Positions 48,230-58,122 of a stretch of 64,000 bases of DNA are shown piece after piece; the stretch's first letter is position 1, and each line of letters opens with the position of its first letter. A program made the translations under genes and the position numbers. The stretch is from Mycetocola saprophilus. Lineage in GTDB: Bacteria > Actinomycetota > Actinomycetes > Actinomycetales > Microbacteriaceae. The notes under the pieces were generated by a model. It was not told the origin of the DNA, ran no database searches, and worked only from the letters and a program-made list of their open reading frames with translations. The DNA is taken from positions 806,001 to 870,000 of the forward strand of contig NZ_JOEC01000001.1 in NCBI RefSeq assembly GCF_000718085.1, written 5' to 3'.

Positions 48230-49630
48230 ATGCGCTTTTCCAAACGCTGCGCGGTCATCTCGTTGACCTTTGCGCTCACCCTGGGCGGTGTGGGCTTTGC
48301 GGCCCCCGCCCTCGCCGATCCCGGCACACCCACGGCGCCGTCCTGGGAAGACGTGGCCGCCGCGCGCGACGACGTCGCCAAGTCTCAGGCTCAGGCAGCC
48401 GCGATCCAGACCACGATTCAGCAGCTCAGCGACGCCTCGGATGCGGCCGATGTCGCCACCCAGCAGGCGGCGGAGAAGCTTCAGGTTGCCCGCCAGAAGG
48501 TCACCGAGACCCAGCAGCGCCTGGATGACCTGCACGCCCGCCTGGAAGCCGCCAAGTCCGATGATGAGAATGCGCGCAAGGCGCTCGGCTCGATCATCGC
48601 TCAGTTTGCCCGCGCCGGCGGTGGCACCGGTGTCAGCGCGGCCCTGCTCTCCGGCGGCAAGACCGACGGTAGCGACCTGCTGTACGAGCTCGGCACGATG
48701 GAGAAGCTCTCCAGCGGCCAGGCGGCCCTGCTCGACCGCGCCAAGCAGACCAGCAACCTGGTGACCACGCTGGAAGACCAGACCAAGGCCGCCCAGTCCG
48801 AAAACGTCACCGCGCAGAAGGAGGCCGACGCCGCCTTCAAGACCGCCAATGATCGTGCCAACGCCGCTCAGGCCGCGGTGGATAACGCGCAGGTTGAATC
48901 GGCCACGCTGAACGCCCAGCTCGCGTTCCTGCAGGACCGGAGTGCAAGCCTGGATAGCGCCTATGCCGCGGCGCAGGCTCAGGCTGCCGCCCTGAAGGCT
49001 CAGGCCGAGCAGGCGGCCCGGGACCGTGCGGCTGCCGAGAAGGCAGCCCGTGATGCGGCGGCCGCCGCCGCACACCCGCCGGTCACCACGCCGCCCGTGA
49101 CCCGTCCGCCGGCAACCGGCGGCGGACACACCGGTGGCGGCAACTCGGGCGGCGGCAACACCACTCCGCCGGTCACCACGCCTCCGGTCACCACCCCGCC
49201 CGCCGGTGGCGGGGGAGGCGCGCCGGTGGGACCGGCCGCCGCCGCGACCAGCGCCGTCAACTTTGCCTACGCCCAGCTGGGCAAGTGGTATGTCTTCGCC
49301 GGTGAGGGTCCCGACGTGTGGGACTGCTCGGGCCTGACCATGATCGCCTACCGTCAGGCGGGCATCAACATCGGGTACCACACCGTGGGTGCGCAGTACC
49401 GCCAGATGACCGCGGTGGGACGACTGGTTCCGCGCTCCAGCGGACTGGTCCCCGGCGACCTGCTGTTCTACTCGCAGGGTGGCAACACCAATAGCCAGAC
49501 CATGTATCACATGTCCATCTACGTGGGTAACAACCAGATGATCGAGGCGCCCGAGCCCGGGAAGAAGGTCCAGCTGGTTCCGGTTCGGACCCGCAATCTG
49601 GTTCCGAACGTGGGCCGTCCGGCCGGATAG
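48230..49630 (+). CDS. Secreted NlpC/P60 peptidoglycan endopeptidase
   Basis: 466 residues. A signal peptide (about 1-29, ending ALA-DP) leads to long coiled-coil segments (about 35-280), a Pro/Thr/Gly-rich linker (about 285-335) and a C-terminal NlpC/P60 domain (about 340-460). The catalytic Cys is in WDCSGLT and the His in MYHMSIYVG. Such proteins (RipA-like) cut peptidoglycan stem peptides during cell separation; the coiled coil usually keeps the enzyme inhibited until FtsX-like activation. It is monocistronic by context. Confidence 0.92.
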   Translation: MRFSKRCAVISLTFALTLGGVGFAAPALADPGTPTAPSWEDVAAARDDVAKSQAQAAAIQTTIQQLSDASDAADVATQQAAEKLQVARQKVTETQQRLDDLHARLEAAKSDDENARKALGSIIAQFARAGGGTGVSAALLSGGKTDGSDLLYELGTMEKLSSGQAALLDRAKQTSNLVTTLEDQTKAAQSENVTAQKEADAAFKTANDRANAAQAAVDNAQVESATLNAQLAFLQDRSASLDSAYAAAQAQAAALKAQAEQAARDRAAAEKAARDAAAAAAHPPVTTPPVTRPPATGGGHTGGGNSGGGNTTPPVTTPPVTTPPAGGGGGAPVGPAAAATSAVNFAYAQLGKWYVFAGEGPDVWDCSGLTMIAYRQAGINIGYHTVGAQYRQMTAVGRLVPRSSGLVPGDLLFYSQGGNTNSQTMYHMSIYVGNNQMIEAPEPGKKVQLVPVRTRNLVPNVGRPAG

Positions 49631-49643
49631 GCCCGCGCCACCA

Positions 49644-49718
49644 TACAATTCGCGACGCCGGATTGGGCATATCGTTTTCGACACGAAACGGTTCCCGATT
49701 CGGCGTCGCCGCATTGTA
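49644..49718 (+). repeat. 75-bp imperfect palindrome
   Basis: The outer arms TACAAT (49644) and ATTGTA (ending 49718) enclose GCGACGCCG/CGGCGTCGC arms and an inner CGTTT/AAACG pair, giving one long hairpin. It lies between the NlpC/P60 gene and the aminotransferase gene. No T tract follows. It may act as a terminator or attenuator, or be a dispersed palindromic element. Confidence 0.85.
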
Positions 49719-49736
49719 CGGGCGTATAGTGGCAGT

Positions 49737-50984
49737 GTGTCTGATCCAGAAAAGTCGACGCGCAAGCCGCGTCCCATCCTGCAATCCGCCAAGCTGGCAA
49801 ACGTCCTCTACGATATCCGCGGCCCGGTGCATGAGCACGCCGCCCGACTGGAGGCCGACGGACACAAGATCCTGCGGTTGAACATCGGCAACCCCGCACC
49901 GTTCGGGTTCGAGGCGCCGAGCGCGATCGTACGCGACATGATCGCCACCCTGCCCGCCGCGAGTGGATACTCCGATTCCCGCGGCATCCTCTCGGCCCGC
50001 CGGGCAATCTTCAACCACTATCAGGTGCGCGAGAACTTCCCCGCGTTTGATGTCAACGACATCTACCTGGGTAACGGCGTCTCCGAGCTGATCACGATGA
50101 CCCTGCAGGCGTTCCTGAACCCCGGGGACGAACTGCTGATTCCCTCGCCGGACTACCCGCTGTGGACGGCATCGGCCACCCTCGCCGGTGGCAACGTGGT
50201 GCACTACAACGCCATCGAGGAGCAGAACTGGGAGCCCGATATCGCCGATATCGAGGCGAAGATCACCGACCGCACCCGTGGCATCGTGGTCATCAACCCC
50301 AATAACCCCACCGGTGCCGTGTACTCCAAGGAGGTGCTGACCAAGCTCGCCGACGTCGCCCGTCGCCACGACCTGGTCATCTTCGCCGATGAGATTTATG
50401 ACCGGATCCTCTACGATGAGGCCGAGCACATCTCCATCGCGACCCTCGCCCACGATGTGCTCTGCCTGACCTTCAACGGTCTGTCCAAGACCTATCGGAT
50501 TGCCGGCTACCGCTCGGGCTGGGTCATCATCACCGGCCCGCGCGATCGCGCCGCGTCCTTCATCGAGGGAATCTCGCTGCTGTCGAGCATGCGCCTGTGT
50601 GCAAACGTGCCCGCGCAGTTTGCGATTCAGGCCGCACTGGGCGGCTATCAGAGCATCGATCCGATGCTCAAGCCCGGCGGCCGCCTGTATGAGCAGCGTC
50701 GCGTGGCCGTGGATATGCTCAACGCGATTCCCGGCGTCTCGGTGGTTGCTCCGCAGGGTGCGCTCTACGCGTTCCCGCGGCTGGACCCCGAGGTGCATGA
50801 GATTCACGATGATGAGAAGTTTGTGCAGGACCTCCTGCTCAAGGAACACATCCTCGTGGTTCAGGGAACCGGTTTCCACTATCCGCGACACGATCACTTC
50901 CGCGTGGTGACGCTGCCGGGTGTGGGCGACCTTGAGGTGGCGCTGGAGCGACTGGGAAACTTCCTGTCCTCCTACCACCAGTAG
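49737..50984 (+). CDS. PLP-dependent aminotransferase, AlaA-like
   Basis: 415 residues, class I fold. The PLP Lys is in GLSKTYRIAGYRSGW, with NPNNPTGAVY and FADEIYDRI as further cofactor contacts. The N-terminal LNIGNPAPFGFEAP is characteristic of the E. coli AlaA/YfbQ group, which makes alanine from pyruvate and glutamate. The start is GTG 49737, with no strong ribosome-binding site; the transcript may be leaderless or controlled by the palindrome just upstream. Confidence 0.88.
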   Translation: MSDPEKSTRKPRPILQSAKLANVLYDIRGPVHEHAARLEADGHKILRLNIGNPAPFGFEAPSAIVRDMIATLPAASGYSDSRGILSARRAIFNHYQVRENFPAFDVNDIYLGNGVSELITMTLQAFLNPGDELLIPSPDYPLWTASATLAGGNVVHYNAIEEQNWEPDIADIEAKITDRTRGIVVINPNNPTGAVYSKEVLTKLADVARRHDLVIFADEIYDRILYDEAEHISIATLAHDVLCLTFNGLSKTYRIAGYRSGWVIITGPRDRAASFIEGISLLSSMRLCANVPAQFAIQAALGGYQSIDPMLKPGGRLYEQRRVAVDMLNAIPGVSVVAPQGALYAFPRLDPEVHEIHDDEKFVQDLLLKEHILVVQGTGFHYPRHDHFRVVTLPGVGDLEVALERLGNFLSSYHQ

Positions 50985-50995
50985 CGGTTGTTTCC

Positions 50996-51032
50996 GGTGT
51001 GCCCGTCTCGCTTTCGGCGAGGCGGGCACACC
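50996..51032 (+). terminator. Terminator after the aminotransferase gene
   Basis: A 16-bp stem with one wobble pair (GGTGTGCCCGTCTCGC / GCGAGGCGGGCACACC) and a short loop; no T tract. Confidence 0.7.
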
Positions 51033-51088
51033 GCGTTAACCGGCGTCGTCATCGCGGGGGATCGGCGGCCCTGCTAGGGTATGGGGAG

Positions 51089-51113
51089 CGCCCGGGCAGA
51101 TCCGGGCGTTTTT
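51089..51113 (+). terminator. Short terminator or attenuator upstream of the GNAT-like gene
   Basis: A seven-bp stem CGCCCGG / CCGGGCG with a six-base loop and TTTTT. It lies 37 bases before a gene start and just after TAGGGT (51075-51080), a possible -10 box, so it may attenuate transcription of the next gene. Confidence 0.5.
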
Positions 51114-51149
51114 GCGTGTGCGGTATCCGCACCAAAACGAAGGACCCCC

Positions 51150-51680
51150 GTGACCGACTCCTCCTTCCCCGCGCGCCGCGCGGGGATGCTCGCCCTGCCC
51201 GAACCCGACATCCCGATCGCCCCCTCCGCCACGATTTCCTCCATCATCACGTCCTCCACCGCTACATCCCACAACACCGCTACATCCCACAACACCACGC
51301 GCTCCACCGCTATCTCGCCCACTGCTACTCCCGCCACCGCTACCACCGCCACGCTCGACGCGGTTCGCGAGCGCATTCATCGCGACATCAATCCGCAGAT
51401 TCAAATTCTTCTGCGCCCACACGGGCATCAGGTCATCCTTGACCTCATCCAGGTTCCCTATCCGCTGCGTGGCCAACGTCTCGCGGATCGCGCCCTTGAT
51501 CTTCTGTGTCGCCGTGCCGATTCCGCCGGCTGGGAGATCGCGCTGGAACCCCACCCGGCATTCGGCAGTGACACCGGCAGGCTTGCCGCCTGGTATCGCG
51601 CCCACGGTTTTCGCCCCGAGGCTCCCGGCGAGAATGCGTGGATGCACCGCCCACCCCGTTTTGCGGTCGCCCCCAGCTAA
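51150..51680 (+). CDS. Small protein with GNAT-like C-terminal half
   Basis: 176 residues from GTG 51150, preceded by AAGGA. About residues 20-70 are Ser/Thr/Ala-rich and low complexity, with TATSHN repeated twice (an 18-base tandem DNA repeat near 51261-51297). The C-terminal half has GQRLADRALDLLCRRADSAGW and LAAWYRAHGFR, which resemble the acetyl-CoA loop and final strand of GNAT enzymes. The fold is therefore partial or divergent and the substrate unknown. It converges with the condensin operon and sits where a JetD gene might be expected. Confidence 0.55.
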   Translation: MTDSSFPARRAGMLALPEPDIPIAPSATISSIITSSTATSHNTATSHNTTRSTAISPTATPATATTATLDAVRERIHRDINPQIQILLRPHGHQVILDLIQVPYPLRGQRLADRALDLLCRRADSAGWEIALEPHPAFGSDTGRLAAWYRAHGFRPEAPGENAWMHRPPRFAVAPS

Positions 51681-51691
51681 GTCGGGCAGGC

Positions 51692-51732
51692 AAAAACGGT
51701 GCGTACCCCACGCACTGGGGCACGCACCGTTT
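51692..51732 (+). terminator. Bidirectional terminator between convergent genes
   Basis: A 17-bp stem with one mismatch (AAACGGTGCGTACCCCA / TGGGGCACGCACCGTTT) has A and T runs at its two ends, so it can stop both the GNAT-like gene and the minus-strand condensin operon. Confidence 0.85.
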
Positions 51733-51780
51733 GAGTGCGACCGCGGCCCGACCCGGCCCGCGGTCGACAGGCGGTACGGT

Positions 51781-54700
51781 CTAGGCGGCGTCTTCCCCGG
51801 TTTTCCCGCCGGTCGATGCGATCTCGGCCACGAACGACAGCCCGCTGGCATTGTTCTTGGTCATCGAGAGCATCCGATCCATGTACGGTTCGAGCGCGGT
51901 GACCTTATCTAGCGGGGCACCAACGATGAGCTGGAAGCCGAGCCCCTGCCAGGCGGCCACGGCACGTCCGGCGAATTCGGCATCGGATTTCACGAAGCCC
52001 TCATCGAGGAACACCGGGGCAAAGCGGGGCCGGGTTCGCGACTCATCGCCGAGCTGGAACCGCAGTGCGGCGCCCACGATGAAGGCGACCAACTCCTGGG
52101 ATTCACCACCACTCTTTCCGCCGAGGGAGGAGTAGGTGCTGACCTCGACGCCGTCTACGGTCTGGCGGACGGCGGTGATTTCCACGTGTCGGCGGACATC
52201 CAGCAGGTCGTCTCGGCGACCCTCGCCGTTTTCGCGGAGCAGATCCATGAACGCGCGCAGCCGACCGAAGCGCTCCTGCGCGGCCGCGTCATCCAGGGTT
52301 TCGGTGGAACCGGCCGACAGCTCGCGCAGTTCGCGTCGGAATCGGGTCACGTCCTCACCGTGCAGGCGCCGCAGGGCGATCTTGAGACGGTCACGGCCCG
52401 CGCCAAAGGGCAGGGTCGAGAGGATTTCGTTCACCGGATCCAGGCGCTCCTCGATCGCCTCGATCGCGCCATCGAACGCGCCGCCGAGGGGAACCAGGTC
52501 CTGCCCGCTCCACTCGGAGAGTCGGCGGGTCCATTCCTGGCGACGCTCGTGCAGGCCGGTGGTGATGATCGTGTCGAGGATATCGCGGTATCCCTCGGCC
52601 GATTCGATGGTGGTGCCGAGGTTCGGGTCGGGCCAGCGGTCCTGGTAGATCCGGAACGCCGATTCGAGAGCGGACTCGGCGGCGGCCGCGGCCTCGCGAG
52701 CCTGGGTGGACTGCGCGCGCAGGCGATCGCCCAGGCGCTTGACCCCCGAATCGAATGCGGCCAGATCGGTTCCTCCGCCCACCGCCGCAAGCTCCTCATC
52801 CAGGCGCTCGGCGTGTTCGGGGGCGAGCTCGGCGGAGTTGACCCGTTCCCAGGCCTCGGCCAGCTCGTCCTCGCGGTCCACCAGGCGCTCGTGCTCGGTG
52901 GCCAGCTGGGCGCCGGCGTCCTCGGCGAGGAAGCGTTCCCGCTGGGCGGCGTCACGCTCGACCCGCAGGCGGGTTTCCTCGTCGCCCAGGCTGCGCAGCA
53001 CGTCGCTGTCGGCGAGCACCCGCTCGCGTTCGGCGGCCAGCTCGGTGAGCGCGGTCTCCACCGCGGCCACATCAATCGTGGACCAGCGTGCATCGCGCAC
53101 CAGGCGGTGAGCGTCCCGGTGCGCACGCAACACGGCCAGACCCGCCCGTTCGGCACTGATCTCGCCCACCAGCGTGGCCAGCCGCGCATCCAGCTCGGCC
53201 ACCTCGGCCTCGATCTGGGTGAGCCGGGCAGTGTTGGAGAATCCGATGATCGGGCGCACGTTATTGTCACCGTGTGCGCCGCGACTACCGTCTCGGGTCT
53301 GACCACTCGGGGCAACCCGGCGTCCGGACCCGCGCAGCTCGGCGGCGGACTCGACACACAGCGCATCGGTGTGGGCCGCGCGCACCCGGTCCTGCACCCA
53401 GTGCGCGTAGGGGGAGTCCTGGAAGACCAGCTTGCCAGAGATCATTTCGGGGTCGGACTCCGCCGGCGTGAAGGCACCCGCGGGTACGCCCTCGAACACG
53501 ATCCGGGTCGACAGCTCCACCTCGTCGATGCTACGCGAGAAGGCGTCCAGGTGGGCCTCATCCACAACCAGGATGCGCGAGACCGGGCCGAGTGTGACCT
53601 CGGCGGCGGTGCGCCACCGTTCCTCCCCGGATGCCAGGTCGATGAGCTCGGCCACAAACGGCAGGTCCGCGGCGTTCAGGCCGGCGGCCTCAGCCAGGGC
53701 CAGCCGCGCCTGGTGCAGGTGGGGCGGGACCAGACCGGTTCGCCCGCTGAGCGAGATGGCCTCGTCCCGCAGGGCGCGACGATCGGCCTCGAGCGGATAC
53801 TGATCGCGGCCGCGGGCGTTGATGCGGTCCTCATATTCCTGTTCGCGGGCGGTATACGCGGCGAGGAATGTGTCGGCGGCGTCCTGAGCGGCGGTGAACT
53901 CGGCGGCGGATTCGGGGACGGCACCCAGTACGGTCACCCGCTCGGTAAACGCGTCCCGTTCCAGGGCCACCTGCTCGAGGCGGTGTTCGAGCGCGGTGTG
54001 CTGCTGTCCCAGGTCTTCGAGAACGTCACCGCCGTTCTCGCGCTGCTGGCGCTGAATCGTGGCGAGCCGGGAAGCCAGCCCGTCCTCGTGTTCGCGGGCG
54101 GTGGCGATCCGTTCCCGGGCACCGCGCCGATCGGCCGCGTTGGCGGTGGTGGCCGCCTCCAGCAGCTCGCGTTCGGTGCGGACCCGCCACAGGTTGAAGG
54201 CGGTCGCGCCCTCCCGATTGACCCCAAACGTGTCGATTGTGGCCTCTTCGGCGCGAGCGCGGGCGTGTTCGGTCATCAGCGCGGGTACCGCTCCGAGCAC
54301 CGTGGATTTCTGATCCTCGGTCACCATCGCCTCATAGGACTTCTCCAGATCGGCGAAGTGCGCCAGCGCGGTATCGGCGGCCTCGAAGGTGGCCGGGCGT
54401 TCCAGCACCATCGACTTATAGAGACCATCCACCGTGCGCACCTGCTGACCCGCCTGAATCCGGGCGAGCAGGCGCAGGGCCTTGGACCCGTCCCCACCGG
54501 CCCCGATGCCGAGACGCGTGTGCAGTTTCTGGGCGAATTCCAGATAGGTCCCGCACACCTGGATGCCGGGGGCCACGCCGCGCAGCGCCCGGCGATCGAA
54601 GCGGCTCTCGGCGATGGTCGCCAGCTCACGCAGGTCAAACGCGCTATCGAGGATTGCCATCTTCATCGACACATTCGCCGAGGCGGCGGCACCACGCGGC

Positions 54701-55143
54701 ACAAAATAGGTGCGCAGTACGGTGAAGCGCCGCCGATTGTCGTCTACGAAGGTCATCGAGATGGCGCCCCAGGTGGACGAGTTCTCCCCGCGCAGCACCC
54801 GATCGAGCATAACCCCGGTTTCCGGGTCGCGGCGGGAGTCTGTTTTGCCCAACAGATAGGACAGCAGGTTGCGCTGATCCGCGCCGCGGGCACGCCCGGT
54901 GGTGGCGTCATTTGAGGCACCGTTGAACGCGGTATCCGAGGGCATCATCAGGGCCAGGTAGGCGTCCATCAGGGTGCTCTTACCCGAACCCGAGGCACCC
55001 GACAGCAGCGTGGCGGTGGGGGAGAGGGGAATCGCATGGTGCCCCTGGAAGCCACCCCAGTTCACCACCTGGAACAGCTCGGCGCGCCACTGGGTAGTTC
55101 CCTCGGTGGCGCCGTCAATGTGGAAGAGGGGGGCGTCGCTCAC
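51781..55143 (-). CDS. JetC/MksB-type SMC-like ATPase (Wadjet/MksBEF condensin)
   Basis: 1120 residues. The N-terminal P-loop [10 protein letters not shown] (about 48-57) follows [16 protein letters not shown] long coiled-coil middle with a hinge-like centre follows. The C-terminal part has the signature KSGGESQEL and Walker B VFLDEGF (Asp1047, Glu1048). This is the COG4913-type ATPase of Wadjet systems (JetC), the motor of a loop-extruding condensin that recognises small circular plasmids. It overlaps the JetB-like gene by ATGA and is the last gene of the operon. In complete Wadjet loci a JetD nuclease gene accompanies these three; here none is adjacent. Confidence 0.9.
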   Translation of the reverse strand: MSDAPLFHIDGATEGTTQWRAELFQVVNWGGFQGHHAIPLSPTATLLSGASGSGKSTLMDAYLALMMPSDTAFNGASNDATTGRARGADQRNLLSYLLGKTDSRRDPETGVMLDRVLRGENSSTWGAISMTFVDDNRRRFTVLRTYFVPRGAAASANVSMKMAILDSAFDLRELATIAESRFDRRALRGVAPGIQVCGTYLEFAQKLHTRLGIGAGGDGSKALRLLARIQAGQQVRTVDGLYKSMVLERPATFEAADTALAHFADLEKSYEAMVTEDQKSTVLGAVPALMTEHARARAEEATIDTFGVNREGATAFNLWRVRTERELLEAATTANAADRRGARERIATAREHEDGLASRLATIQRQQRENGGDVLEDLGQQHTALEHRLEQVALERDAFTERVTVLGAVPESAAEFTAAQDAADTFLAAYTAREQEYEDRINARGRDQYPLEADRRALRDEAISLSGRTGLVPPHLHQARLALAEAAGLNAADLPFVAELIDLASGEERWRTAAEVTLGPVSRILVVDEAHLDAFSRSIDEVELSTRIVFEGVPAGAFTPAESDPEMISGKLVFQDSPYAHWVQDRVRAAHTDALCVESAAELRGSGRRVAPSGQTRDGSRGAHGDNNVRPIIGFSNTARLTQIEAEVAELDARLATLVGEISAERAGLAVLRAHRDAHRLVRDARWSTIDVAAVETALTELAAERERVLADSDVLRSLGDEETRLRVERDAAQRERFLAEDAGAQLATEHERLVDREDELAEAWERVNSAELAPEHAERLDEELAAVGGGTDLAAFDSGVKRLGDRLRAQSTQAREAAAAAESALESAFRIYQDRWPDPNLGTTIESAEGYRDILDTIITTGLHERRQEWTRRLSEWSGQDLVPLGGAFDGAIEAIEERLDPVNEILSTLPFGAGRDRLKIALRRLHGEDVTRFRRELRELSAGSTETLDDAAAQERFGRLRAFMDLLRENGEGRRDDLLDVRRHVEITAVRQTVDGVEVSTYSSLGGKSGGESQELVAFIVGAALRFQLGDESRTRPRFAPVFLDEGFVKSDAEFAGRAVAAWQGLGFQLIVGAPLDKVTALEPYMDRMLSMTKNNASGLSFVAEIASTGGKTGEDAA

Positions 55144-55913
55144 TGGGTGATCTCCTCATCGGTGTGGGTCTCGGTATCGGCTTCGGGCACCGACCCGTTA
55201 TCGGTCTCGGGATTCTCAACATCCTCGGTCTCGACGTCCTCGGTCTCGACGTTCGGGTCCTCACCCTCGGCCTCTGCCCCGGAGCGCGTCCGGAACCACT
55301 CGAGCAGTTCGCTCAGGCGTTCGAGCGGCAGCAGGACCTCGATGACCGGGGCGATCCGGAAGCGGTCGGGATCGTCCGTGCGCAGCAGAATCTGCGAGCG
55401 GGCCATCGAGTCGATGGCCTTTTCGGCCTTCCGGGCATCACCCGACTGGTCGGTGGAATATGCGGGGCGGAACTGGGCGATCCGTCCCAGCATCTCCTCA
55501 CGTCCAACATGCACGCTTTCACGACCGTTGCCCCGCTCGCTTCGGAAGCGTCCACGCAGGAACACCAGGAGAATGGTCTCCTCGCGGGTATAGGCGGTGT
55601 CGCGCAGCAGGGTCGGGAAACGTCCACCCTCCTCGGGGTGGGCCTGTCGTTTGAACGCGACCTCATACGCGCGATCGATGTGCAGATCGAGGAACAGGTC
55701 GTTCAGGCGGGAGCGCAGCACGGCCTCGGAGGCCAACAGGGTCTTCCACTCGCGCGGGTGGTCGGCGGCGCTGAGGTAGCGCCCGCGCAGCAGCGTGACT
55801 AGCGCGCGCCGCTGGGCCAGATCAAGGCGACCCTCATCGCCCTCGAACAGCGATACGGTGCCCTCGGGATCAACCTCGGGCACGCCGTCTTCGATCATCG
55901 TGTCTCGGGTCAT
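55140..55913 (-). CDS. JetB/MksE-like condensin subunit (DUF4194)
   Basis: 257 residues. Winged-helix-type small subunit: [14 protein letters not shown] [32 protein letters not shown] and the [21 protein letters not shown] region match the DUF4194 family. The C-terminal about 45 residues are very acidic with a repeated VETED motif. In MksBEF/Wadjet complexes this subunit bridges the kleisin and ATPase. It overlaps both neighbours by ATGA, so stoichiometric synthesis is expected. Confidence 0.85.
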   Translation of the reverse strand: MTRDTMIEDGVPEVDPEGTVSLFEGDEGRLDLAQRRALVTLLRGRYLSAADHPREWKTLLASEAVLRSRLNDLFLDLHIDRAYEVAFKRQAHPEEGGRFPTLLRDTAYTREETILLVFLRGRFRSERGNGRESVHVGREEMLGRIAQFRPAYSTDQSGDARKAEKAIDSMARSQILLRTDDPDRFRIAPVIEVLLPLERLSELLEWFRTRSGAEAEGEDPNVETEDVETEDVENPETDNGSVPEADTETHTDEEITQ

Positions 55914-57508
55914 GCGAGGGGGTCCTCCTGAGCAGTCGGGGTGGTATGGGGTGTCTGAGTGGCCGGGACCGTGGGCGCGGTGTTGGCAGTTTCGCCGTCG
56001 CCCGCCTCGCTGGAATCGAACATCCGTTCGATCTGGGCGAGGGCGCGCTGCGCCTCACGATCCAGCCGCACCCGGGGCACCCGGAAGGTGCGCGCGGTGT
56101 GGTCGGGGCGAATGGTGGAGAAATCGTCGTAGGCGTCCGCCTCGACACCGATCTCGGCCTGGGTGAGCAGGTGCAGCAGACCAAAGATCTCCACCGGCCG
56201 GCGCAGGTCCGGGCTCAATGTATTGAAGAGATCGCCGAGGGCGGCCTCCTCCGCATCTCGTGCCGCAAGACCAATTGCCGCGCGCACCTCCTCGAGATAG
56301 GGCCCACCCTGAACACGGATGGTATCGATCTCGGGTGCGGCCGGCGCATCCGCGGCATGGTCTTCCAGCGGGGGAGGAGGTGCCGCCGACAGGGGATCCC
56401 ACAGTCGTTCGCGCAGGTGCGGCGTCTCGGGTACCTCGGGCAGCAGTTCCACCGGGACCGTGGAACGGGGTCCCGCCGTGTGCATCCAGGTTTCCAGCTC
56501 GCGGCCGAGGGCGCGCAGCACCGCGTCGAGTTCGCGGTCGCGCACATGATCGTGGTTTTCGATGTGCTCGCGCAGGGTCGCGGTCAGGCGGCGACGCTGG
56601 GAGAGCACGTCATCGATCCCCGATCGCAGAATCGATACGGTGCCGCGGAAGTCCCGGCGCGCCCCCGACCCCAATCCGGCGGCGAAGGGGTGATCGAGGA
56701 TGGTCTGAATGTCTCGGCGCAGCGCCGTCAGCAGCTCCTCGTTTCGCAGCAGGGTGAACGCACCCTCGAATGCCCGCCCCTCGGCCGTGGCACCCATGAG
56801 CTCATCGGTTTTGGCCAGGTACTCATCCAGCACCTCACCGATGGGACGCTCCTCGGCGCGGAAGTCGCTGATGATCTGGCGATGCATGGCGGCCACCGAC
56901 TCCTCCACTCGCTTGAAGTCGCTGGGGAGTTGGCCGATGAGGTCGATCAGGTTCTGATATCCCTCATACATGCGCTCGTTCCCGGCAGCGGGCACCTCGC
57001 CACCACCGCGCAGACGATCGCGTTCGGCCGTCAGCTCGGCGATGCGATCATCCAGTCGCTGAATGCGGGTGTGGGGATCGGGATCGGCCTCGGTGGCCCA
57101 GTGGTGCATGGTGTCAAGAATGGTTGTGAGTCGGGATTCACTCAGCAGCGCGCGATCCTTGGCCAGGGAGTCGACCAGTGCCAATGCCTCGAGCGCGTGG
57201 GAGGTGAGTGAGTAGCGCTCCTCACCCTCATTGTCGCTGGATCGGTAAAGCCAGCGGTCGTTCATCCACTGCACGCAGAGCGAACGCCCGGTGCCCGTGG
57301 GGATCTCCTCGCCCAGCGCGGCAAGCTCCTGCAGATAGGTGTCTACCTGGACGTGCAGTCGCTCGGCATGGATGCTCTGCCGCTCCCGGCTGAAGGAGGT
57401 TCGGAAGATGGTGAGCACCAGGGGTGCCCACTTTCGATCGAGGAGACGAAGGGTGGGTTTGTCAAAAGACTCCCGCACCCGCGTCAGCTCTCGCAGTACG
57501 TCACTCAC
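55910..57508 (-). CDS. JetA/MksF-like kleisin subunit (DUF3375)
   Basis: 532 residues from GTG 57508, chosen because GGGAGG lies nine bases upstream; ATG 57517 directly abuts that sequence and is the alternative. Early block [25 protein letters not shown] and the winged-helix region are typical of DUF3375 kleisins. A helical middle and a Pro/Ala-rich linker (about 385-410) precede a C-terminal winged helix that should contact the ATPase. First gene of the operon, divergent from cmtR. Confidence 0.87.
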   Translation of the reverse strand: MSDVLRELTRVRESFDKPTLRLLDRKWAPLVLTIFRTSFSRERQSIHAERLHVQVDTYLQELAALGEEIPTGTGRSLCVQWMNDRWLYRSSDNEGEERYSLTSHALEALALVDSLAKDRALLSESRLTTILDTMHHWATEADPDPHTRIQRLDDRIAELTAERDRLRGGGEVPAAGNERMYEGYQNLIDLIGQLPSDFKRVEESVAAMHRQIISDFRAEERPIGEVLDEYLAKTDELMGATAEGRAFEGAFTLLRNEELLTALRRDIQTILDHPFAAGLGSGARRDFRGTVSILRSGIDDVLSQRRRLTATLREHIENHDHVRDRELDAVLRALGRELETWMHTAGPRSTVPVELLPEVPETPHLRERLWDPLSAAPPPPLEDHAADAPAAPEIDTIRVQGGPYLEEVRAAIGLAARDAEEAALGDLFNTLSPDLRRPVEIFGLLHLLTQAEIGVEADAYDDFSTIRPDHTARTFRVPRVRLDREAQRALAQIERMFDSSEAGDGETANTAPTVPATQTPHTTPTAQEDPLA

Positions 57509-57661
57509 CGCGTCCATCCTCCCGTTGTCGCGTGGCCCGCCGCCGGCTGGCCAACCTCTATTCTCTCGTACGTTACCGATTCGACACGATCCCGCCGCCC
57601 TCGGCGGGGCAAATGGGGGATAAGTTCGCCGTGCCGGTCTGCTGTGGAGGAAATTTTGCCC

Positions 57662-57706
57662 TTGGCATATGTCAGCGTTCACTGTATAGTCAGTGCATGC
57701 TGACAT
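57662..57706 (+). promoter_or_regulatory. CmtR promoter and overlapping palindromic operator
   Basis: TTGGCA (57662-57667), a 17-base spacer and TATAGT (57685-57690) make a good sigma-70-type promoter. With initiation about seven bases on, the transcript would begin at or next to the ATG at 57697, i.e. leaderless. Two nested inverted repeats cover it: ATGTCAGC (57669) with GCTGACAT (ending 57706), and CACTG (57680) with CAGTG (57691-57695). Binding would block the -10 region, as expected for ArsR/CmtR autorepression. Confidence 0.7.
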
Positions 57707-58122
57707 TAGCCTCGCGTCTCGACGTCATGAACCGCCTCGGTCGCGCCATGGCCGACGCCACCCGCTCCCGGATCCTGCTTGAACTGATGAGCGGTCCCGG
57801 ATATACCGGCAAACTCGCCGCGGATTTGGACCTCACCCGCACCAACGTCTCCAACCACCTGGCGTGCCTGCGCGGCTGCGGAATCGTGGTGGCCGTCCCC
57901 GAGGGGCGAGCGACGCGCTATGAGATCTCCGATCCGCACATCACCCGCGCCATCGAATCGCTGCTGGGCGTGGTGCTGGCGGTGGACGATGGTGCGCCCT
58001 GCCTCGATGCCGCATGTGTCGAACCCGGGTGCTGCCCGGGGGAGGATGCCGACGGCAGCGGCGTGACCTCCGCCGCCCTTCCGGCCACCCGAGCATTCGA
58101 GCGCACGGGGGAGCGGAACTAG
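57697..58122 (+). CDS. cmtR: CmtR-type metal-sensing ArsR family repressor
   Basis: 141 residues from ATG 57697. Winged-helix repressor that leaves DNA on binding Cd/Pb. The three metal Cys of Mycobacterium tuberculosis CmtR (57, 61, 102) are at the same numbers here: HLACLRGCG gives Cys57 and Cys61, and APCLDA gives Cys102. The C-terminus is longer and adds ACVEPGCCPG with three or more further Cys, which might widen metal specificity. The recognition helix region DLTRTNVSNHLACLRGCG is typical. The stop overlaps the GTG start of the metal ATPase gene. Confidence 0.9.
   Translation: MLTLASRLDVMNRLGRAMADATRSRILLELMSGPGYTGKLAADLDLTRTNVSNHLACLRGCGIVVAVPEGRATRYEISDPHITRAIESLLGVVLAVDDGAPCLDAACVEPGCCPGEDADGSGVTSAALPATRAFERTGERN

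Noticed and set aside
52186..54915. A 909-codon + strand frame opposite the JetC-like gene
   Set aside because: Shadow of a GC-rich ATPase gene; the minus-strand frame has P-loop, signature and Walker B motifs.
51781..57508. Reading the minus-strand operon as a complete Wadjet defence system
   Set aside because: No JetD nuclease gene is adjacent; only the condensin part can be supported from this window.
57518..57706. Longer JetA-like protein starting at 57706
   Set aside because: The extension overlaps the cmtR promoter and start and lacks DUF3375-like sequence; GGGAGG before GTG 57508 fits better.
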